Part shown: positions 59,676 to 64,000 of the stretch, in pieces
Numbering within the stretch: the stretch's first letter is position 1
Layout of the letters: each line of letters starts with the position of its first letter
Origin: Pedobacter sp. ok626
Lineage (GTDB): Bacteria; Bacteroidota; Bacteroidia; Sphingobacteriales; Sphingobacteriaceae
Length of the DNA: 64,000 bases
Direction: 5' to 3'
NCBI RefSeq assembly: GCF_900100435.1
Contig: NZ_FNEX01000016.1
Coordinates: forward strand, 62,001 to 126,000
Program-made: the position numbers and the translations under genes
Notes under the pieces: generated by a model
The model's database searches: none
Told to the model about the DNA's origin: nothing
Seen by the model: the letters and a program-made list of their open reading frames with translations, nothing else

Positions 59676-60698
59676 TTACTGCATTAAAAATTTAAAACTG
59701 CCAATGTTTTTTAGGGCAATACCAGTTCCACGTACTACAGCCCGAAGTGGATCTTCGGCCACATGAACAGGAAGCTTAGTTTTAGCCGCTACACGTTTGT
59801 CTAATCCACGAAGTAATGCACCACCCCCAGTTAAATAAATACCAGTTTGGTAAATATCTGCTGATAGCTCAGGAGGAGTGATCTCTAAAGCTTTAAGGAT
59901 CGCCTCTTCGATTTTCGAGATAGATTTATCCAGACAATGTGCAATTTCAGTATAAGAAACTGTGATCTGTTTAGGGACACCAGTCATTAAATCTCTTCCT
60001 TGAACTGCAAAATCCGAAGGTGGATCAGCTAATTCAGGTAATGCCGCACCAACTTCAATTTTAATCTTTTCAGCCGTACGATCACCGATCATGATGTTGT
60101 GCTGACGGCGGATGTAGTTTACAATATCCGAGTCAAAGTTATCTCCAGCAACGCGGATAGACTGATCACATACAATACCAGATAAGGCAATTACTGCAAT
60201 CTCAGTAGTACCACCACCGATATCAATAATCATATTACCCATCGGCTCTTCCACGTCAATACCAATACCTACTGCTGCAGCCATTGGCTCGTGGATTAGG
60301 TATACTTCTTTGGCACCAGCAATTTCAGCTGAATCTCTTACTGCACGTTTTTCAACCTCAGTAATGCCCGAAGGAATACAGATCACCATTCTCAACGAAG
60401 GGAACATCCAGCCTTTACCACCATTCAGCATACGAATCATCCCTTTAATCATCGCTTCAGCAGCATTAAAGTCTGCAATTACACCATCTTTCAAAGGTCT
60501 TACGGTACGGATGTTATCATGGGTTTTACCTTCCATTTGCATGGCCTGTCTCCCAATCGCAATAATTTTATTTGTTTGTCTGTCAAAAGCAACGATTGAA
60601 GGTTCATCAACTACTACTTTGTCATTATGTATAATTAAGGTGTTTGCCGTACCTAAATCGATAGCAACCTCCTGTGTAAACCAATTAAATAGACCCAT
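59676..60698 (-). CDS. mreB: Rod-shape determining actin homologue MreB
   Basis: The 340-residue actin-like ATPase shows phosphate 1 motif DLGTANTLI, MIRMLNGGKGWMFPSLRMVICIP, the phosphate 2 motif IDIGGGTTEIAVIALSGI, and the adenosine motif ITGGGALLRGLD-like YLTGGGALLRGLDKRVA. It forms membrane-bound filaments that guide side-wall synthesis. It is the first gene of the mreB-mreC-mreD-mrdA-rodA operon, so the bacterium is expected to be rod-shaped. The C-terminus KNIGSFKFLMQ is slightly longer than in Escherichia coli. Confidence 0.97.
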   Translation of the reverse strand: MGLFNWFTQEVAIDLGTANTLIIHNDKVVVDEPSIVAFDRQTNKIIAIGRQAMQMEGKTHDNIRTVRPLKDGVIADFNAAEAMIKGMIRMLNGGKGWMFPSLRMVICIPSGITEVEKRAVRDSAEIAGAKEVYLIHEPMAAAVGIGIDVEEPMGNMIIDIGGGTTEIAVIALSGIVCDQSIRVAGDNFDSDIVNYIRRQHNIMIGDRTAEKIKIEVGAALPELADPPSDFAVQGRDLMTGVPKQITVSYTEIAHCLDKSISKIEEAILKALEITPPELSADIYQTGIYLTGGGALLRGLDKRVAAKTKLPVHVAEDPLRAVVRGTGIALKNIGSFKFLMQ

Positions 60699-60785
60699 CT
60701 ATAGGTGATAATTTAAGTATTAATAATTCTATGTACTATATTAATGTAAAACTACGGCTTTTTATTGTATTCGTGGATAAATAAA

Positions 60786-62312
60786 TTAGTGTTTGAAATG
60801 TCTAACGCCAGTAGTAACCATGGCAATTCCTTTTTCGTTAGCCATATTTATCGAGTCAGCATCTTTAATTGAACCACCTGGTTGTAAAACAGCGGTGATT
60901 CCAGCTTCGGCTGCAATTTCAACACAATCCGGGAAAGGGAAAAAAGCATCGGAAGCCATAACTGAACCTTTTAAGTCGAAACCAAAAGCATCAGCTTTAA
61001 CAATCGCTTGTTTTAAGGCATCAACTCTTGAAGTCTGGCCAACACCACTTGACAATAACTGATCATTTTTAACAAAAACGATGGTATTCGATTTGGTGTG
61101 TTTTACAATTTTATTAGCGAAATAAAGGTCTTGTAATTCTTGTGCAGTAGGTACTTTTTCAGTTACTGCAGTCATTTGCTCAGGACCTTCAATAATTAAA
61201 TCTTTATCCTGCTCAATCACACCGTTTAATAAAGTTTTAAACTGTTTTTTGCTCAGTTCAATTTCGTTACGTTGTAAAATTACTCTGTTCTTTTTAGCAC
61301 GGAAAAGCTCAACAGCTTCTGGCTGATAAGAAGGGGCGATCAGAACTTCAAAGAATAATTTGTTGATTTCTGTAGCTGTAGCTAAATCAATCTCTCTGTT
61401 GGCAATCAATACACCACCAAATGCCGAAACTGGATCGCATGCAAGTGCAACGTTCCATGCCTCTAAAATGCTTGCTTTTGAAGCTACACCACAAGCATTG
61501 GTATGTTTTAATATCGCAAAAGTTGGCGCTTCAAATTCATCAATTAAAGCAACAGCTGCATCCACATCAACCAAGTTGTTATAAGATAACTCTTTTCCGT
61601 TTAGTTTAATAAACATCGCATCCAGATCGCCATAAAATACACCTTGTTGGTGTGGGTTTTCGCCATATCTTAAAGATTGAGCCTGGTTGATGCTATGTTT
61701 AAATACGTTTAACGGTTCTTCATTGTTGAAGTAATTGAAGATCGCAGTATCGTAATGAGACGAAGTATGGAATGCTTTTTTAGCAAAAGCTTTACGTTGT
61801 GCTAAAGTTGTTTCTCCGTTTTGTGCCTCTAACTGTGCTTGTAAAGTCGAATAATCATCTTTAGAAGCCAGGATTACTACATCATTAAAGTTTTTTGCAG
61901 CAGCTCTGATCAAAGAGATACCACCGATGTCTATTTTTTCGATGATGTCTGATTCAGAACCACCAGCTTTAACAGTTTCCTCGAAAGGGTATAAGTCAAC
62001 AATTACCAAATCAATTTCAGGGATTTCATATTGTGCAATTTGCTCTTGGTCTGAACCAAGTGCTCTGCGGTTTAAAATACCACCAAAAACTTTAGGGTGT
62101 AATGTTTTTACTCTTCCACCTAAAATTGATGGGTAACCTGTAAGGTCTTCAACAGCTGTAACGGGAATATTCAGGTCTTTAATAAACTGTTCGGTGCCTC
62201 CGGTAGAGAATAATTGTACACCCTGCTCGGCAAGTAAGCGAACTAATGGCTCTAAACCATCTTTGTAATAAACTGAAATTAAAGCGTTTTTGATCTTTAT
62301 AGATTGACTCAT
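60786..62312 (-). CDS. purH: Bifunctional AICAR transformylase/IMP cyclohydrolase
   Basis: The 508-residue enzyme catalyses the last two steps of IMP synthesis. The N-terminal MGS-like cyclohydrolase domain (about 1-195) has STGGTEQFIKDL, PSILGGRVKTLHPKVFGGIL and DIGGISLIRAAAKN. The transformylase domain has LRYGENPHQQGVFY, LKHTNACGVA, SAFGGVLIANREI, SGVGQTSRVDAL and ASDAFFPFPDCVE. I start it at ATG 62312 rather than TTG 62363 because a perfect promoter lies between the two. The length agrees with the family. It is monocistronic; purN lies 290 bases upstream on the same strand. Confidence 0.96.
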   Translation of the reverse strand: MSQSIKIKNALISVYYKDGLEPLVRLLAEQGVQLFSTGGTEQFIKDLNIPVTAVEDLTGYPSILGGRVKTLHPKVFGGILNRRALGSDQEQIAQYEIPEIDLVIVDLYPFEETVKAGGSESDIIEKIDIGGISLIRAAAKNFNDVVILASKDDYSTLQAQLEAQNGETTLAQRKAFAKKAFHTSSHYDTAIFNYFNNEEPLNVFKHSINQAQSLRYGENPHQQGVFYGDLDAMFIKLNGKELSYNNLVDVDAAVALIDEFEAPTFAILKHTNACGVASKASILEAWNVALACDPVSAFGGVLIANREIDLATATEINKLFFEVLIAPSYQPEAVELFRAKKNRVILQRNEIELSKKQFKTLLNGVIEQDKDLIIEGPEQMTAVTEKVPTAQELQDLYFANKIVKHTKSNTIVFVKNDQLLSSGVGQTSRVDALKQAIVKADAFGFDLKGSVMASDAFFPFPDCVEIAAEAGITAVLQPGGSIKDADSINMANEKGIAMVTTGVRHFKH

Positions 62313-62333
62313 TGGAGGAAAAATTTTGAGCCG

Positions 62334-62364
62334 CAAAGTTACCCGTTTTTCTTTTATTGTCAAA
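62334..62364 (-). promoter_or_regulatory. Promoter of purH
   Basis: On the reverse strand TTTG (62364-62361) is followed after exactly 19 bases by TAACTTTG (62341-62334). Transcription would begin around 62327, giving a leader of about 15 bases to the ATG at 62312 and excluding the upstream TTG start. Confidence 0.75.
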
Positions 62365-62483
62365 TGTTTATTTATGGTATCCTAAACTAGGTTTTGCCCG
62401 GCCGAATTGCCGGCTTGGTAGGCTTCGGTATGGGTTCGTGATGTGTTCTGGAAAAGTGTAAGATATATATTGTAAAAGTCAAG

Positions 62484-62550
62484 CTATATTCCAAGTATTT
62501 GTGGTAAAAGTTGGAATATAGTTGGACTATACTTGGACTATAGTTGGAGT
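62484..62550 (+). repeat. 11-bp direct repeats with an inverted partner
   Basis: TTGGAATATAG, TTGGACTATAC, TTGGACTATAG and TTGGAG run without gaps from 62511 to 62549. The reverse complement of the first unit, CTATATTCCAA, lies at 62484-62494. The period of 11 bases is one helical turn, so each unit faces the same side of the DNA. Confidence 0.8.
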
Positions 62551-62601
62551 TTTATACTAGTCAGACCGATCTCTGTCTTATCCGTATATGGCTTGTGTCT
62601 T

Positions 62602-63180
62602 TTACTTTTTTATCTTTTTCAAAATGCTATCAACCACCTTTGGGTAATGTAGGTGCTCTAATTGTTGACCTTTAAATTTGATCATCTCCAGATTGTCGTC
62701 TTTATCGATGCGGTATTTAGCCTGATAAATGAATTCCCCTTCATCATAATGCTCGTTTACATAGTGAATGGTGATACCGCCTTCTGGTTCTTTAGCTTCC
62801 AGTACCGCCTTGTGTACGTTGTCGCCATACATGCCTTTTCCACCAAATTTGGGTAAAATAGCAGGGTGGATATTGACGATGCGACCGGGGTATTCGGCGA
62901 TTAGATTTTTAGGGATCAACCATAAGAATCCAGCAAGTACAATCAGATCTATTTCCAGGTTTTTTAACAGGTCGATGATGTTATCTGTTTGATAAAATTC
63001 ATGCCTATCAAATACATGAGAAGGAATTTCGAAGTTGTCGGCCCGCTGTAAAACATATGCATCAGGATTATTGGTTAGCACTAAAGCGATTTCAACTTCC
63101 GTGCTTCGTTTAAAATGCTCCATTATTTTCTGGGCATTTGATCCTGATCCTGAGGCAAATATGGCGATGCGCTTCTTCAT
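62602..63180 (-). CDS. purN: Phosphoribosylglycinamide formyltransferase
   Basis: The 192-residue enzyme transfers a formyl group from 10-formyl-THF to GAR in purine synthesis. It begins KKRIAIFASGSGSNAQKIM (phosphate-binding loop), and continues VLAGFLWLIPKNLIAEYPGRIVNIHPAILPKFGG with the catalytic Asn-His region, and YDEGEFIYQAKYRID with the essential Asp. The tail is FKGQQLEHLHYPKVVDSILK. It is on the same strand as purH with an unusual repeat array between. The start is supported by a -7 box 65 bases upstream. Confidence 0.95.
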   Translation of the reverse strand: MKKRIAIFASGSGSNAQKIMEHFKRSTEVEIALVLTNNPDAYVLQRADNFEIPSHVFDRHEFYQTDNIIDLLKNLEIDLIVLAGFLWLIPKNLIAEYPGRIVNIHPAILPKFGGKGMYGDNVHKAVLEAKEPEGGITIHYVNEHYDEGEFIYQAKYRIDKDDNLEMIKFKGQQLEHLHYPKVVDSILKKIKK

Positions 63181-63243
63181 GAGGTTTTCAATTAGTATGA
63201 TGTTTTTTGCAATAAAGCGATATTAAGCCTCTTTATTCGTCTT

Positions 63244-63251
63244 CAAAGATA
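63244..63251 (-). promoter_or_regulatory. -7 box of purN
   Basis: The reverse strand reads TATCTTTG at 63251-63244, an exact match to TAnnTTTG. The leader to the ATG at 63180 would be about 58 bases. Confidence 0.5.
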
Positions 63252-63388
63252 AAAAATAATCACTACCATCTATAATTGTTCGGGCTTTGTAAAAATAGCA
63301 TGATCTAAGAACATTTTGTGATAAAATAAGTTAATAAATAGGATGGTAGATTTATTATCTTGTTATTTATTGCTTAAATCCCCTAATC

Positions 63389-64000
63389 ATGGAAACAAAC
63401 ACCCGAAGAGATTTTATTAAGACTACATTGACCGCCTCATTGGCAGTTGCTATAGGTTCCCCAGTTTTGTTAAACGGTGGGGCTGCATTAGCTGCTGTTA
63501 TTCCTACTGAAGGAACTACGGGCTTTGCTCCTTTGAAGTTTACACAAAAGCCTTTAAAATATGCTTTTAATGCCTTGGAGCCTAATATAGATGCGCTTAC
63601 CATGGACATTCACTATACTAAGCACCATGCTGCTTATGTTAAAAATGTAAATGATGCAATTGCGGCTGAGAATATACCTTACAAAACAGAGGCGGATTTT
63701 TTTAATAATGCTTCGAAGCTTTCGGCCAAAGCACGAAACAATGGTGGTGGGGCATGGAATCATAATTTCTTTTTTGAGACTTTAAAAGCTGGGGCCTCAA
63801 CTGGACCCGAAGGAAAATTAAAAGATGCTATTGTAAAGTCGTTTGGTTCGGTTGATAAATTTAAAGAACAATTTTCTGCGGCCGCGGCATCACGTTTTGG
63901 TTCAGGATGGGCATGGTTGGTTAATGATAAGGGAACTTTAAAGATTTGTTCGACTGCGAATCAGGATAATCCTTTATTTGATAATGCAGAAGTAAAAGGC
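63389..64000 (+). CDS. Tat-exported Fe/Mn superoxide dismutase (runs off the window)
   Basis: The first 204 residues are present. They open with a twin-arginine signal, NTRRDFIKTTLTASLAVAIG, so the protein is exported folded. The mature part is an Fe/Mn superoxide dismutase: YAFNALEPNIDALTMDIHYTKHHAAYV with the first metal His, GGGAWNHNFFFETLKA with the second, and SRFGSGWAWLVNDKGTLKI. The last metal site (DxWEHAYY) lies beyond the window end. Export suggests protection of the periplasm against external superoxide. The choice of iron or manganese cannot be told from this part. It lies 208 bases from purN, divergently. Confidence 0.93.
   Translation, partial: METNTRRDFIKTTLTASLAVAIGSPVLLNGGAALAAVIPTEGTTGFAPLKFTQKPLKYAFNALEPNIDALTMDIHYTKHHAAYVKNVNDAIAAENIPYKTEADFFNNASKLSAKARNNGGGAWNHNFFFETLKAGASTGPEGKLKDAIVKSFGSVDKFKEQFSAAAASRFGSGWAWLVNDKGTLKICSTANQDNPLFDNAEVKG

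Noticed and set aside
62484..62550. CRISPR-like array
   Set aside because: Units are 11 bp and directly abutting with no spacers, and no cas genes are nearby.

Overview
The window looks like the chromosome of a Sphingobacteriaceae bacterium, most likely a Pedobacter. The signs are SusC/SusD pairs, a FecI-type sigma factor with FecR, a hybrid two-component regulator, promoters of the Bacteroidetes TAnnTTTG type, and a 702-residue lyase that I recognise as a close relative of Pedobacter heparinus chondroitinase AC. Its catalytic residues sit at the same numbers as in that enzyme. All product names come from reading translations and motifs by eye; no database search was run.

Layout. 1-8.3 kb is housekeeping: the start of dnaX, an AraC regulator, the rpsF-rpsR-rplI operon, mtgA, small conserved proteins, a WalJ-like hydrolase and a pair of iron-sulfur electron-transfer proteins. 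8.4-12.6 kb is a scar region. Two tandem tRNA-Phe genes, each with its own terminator, are followed by a truncated group II intron of class C appearance, fragments of two unrelated secreted-protein genes and one phage-type tailspike gene. A third copy of the tRNA terminator closes the region. 12.7-21.4 kb holds an ECF sigma factor, FecR, an STN-containing SusC, SusD and a TlpA-like thioredoxin lipoprotein or periplasmic protein.

21.5-43.8 kb is a polysaccharide utilisation locus for chondroitin-type glycosaminoglycans. It encodes a hybrid sensor/regulator, a PL8 ABC-type lyase, a sulfatase, a PL8 AC lyase, then SusC, SusD, a DUF5017-like surface lipoprotein, a GH29 fucosidase, a GH95-like enzyme and a GH88 unsaturated glucuronyl hydrolase. 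The lyases would cut the chain, the sulfatase would remove sulfate, SusC/D would import oligosaccharides, and GH88 would split the unsaturated disaccharides. The fucosidase-type enzymes are unexpected for plain chondroitin and suggest a fucosylated substrate.

43.8-48.0 kb contains a RelE/ParE-type toxin-antitoxin pair, a PP-loop ATPase and a GH3 glycosidase. It is bracketed by two copies, in opposite orientation, of a roughly 78-bp palindromic repeat. 48.0-64 kb returns to housekeeping: an Mla-like lipid transporter, ferritin, a tiny Lys/Cys-rich ORF, a FemAB-like protein, thymidine kinase, the mreB-mreC-mreD-mrdA-rodA cell-shape operon, purH, purN and the start of a Tat-exported superoxide dismutase.
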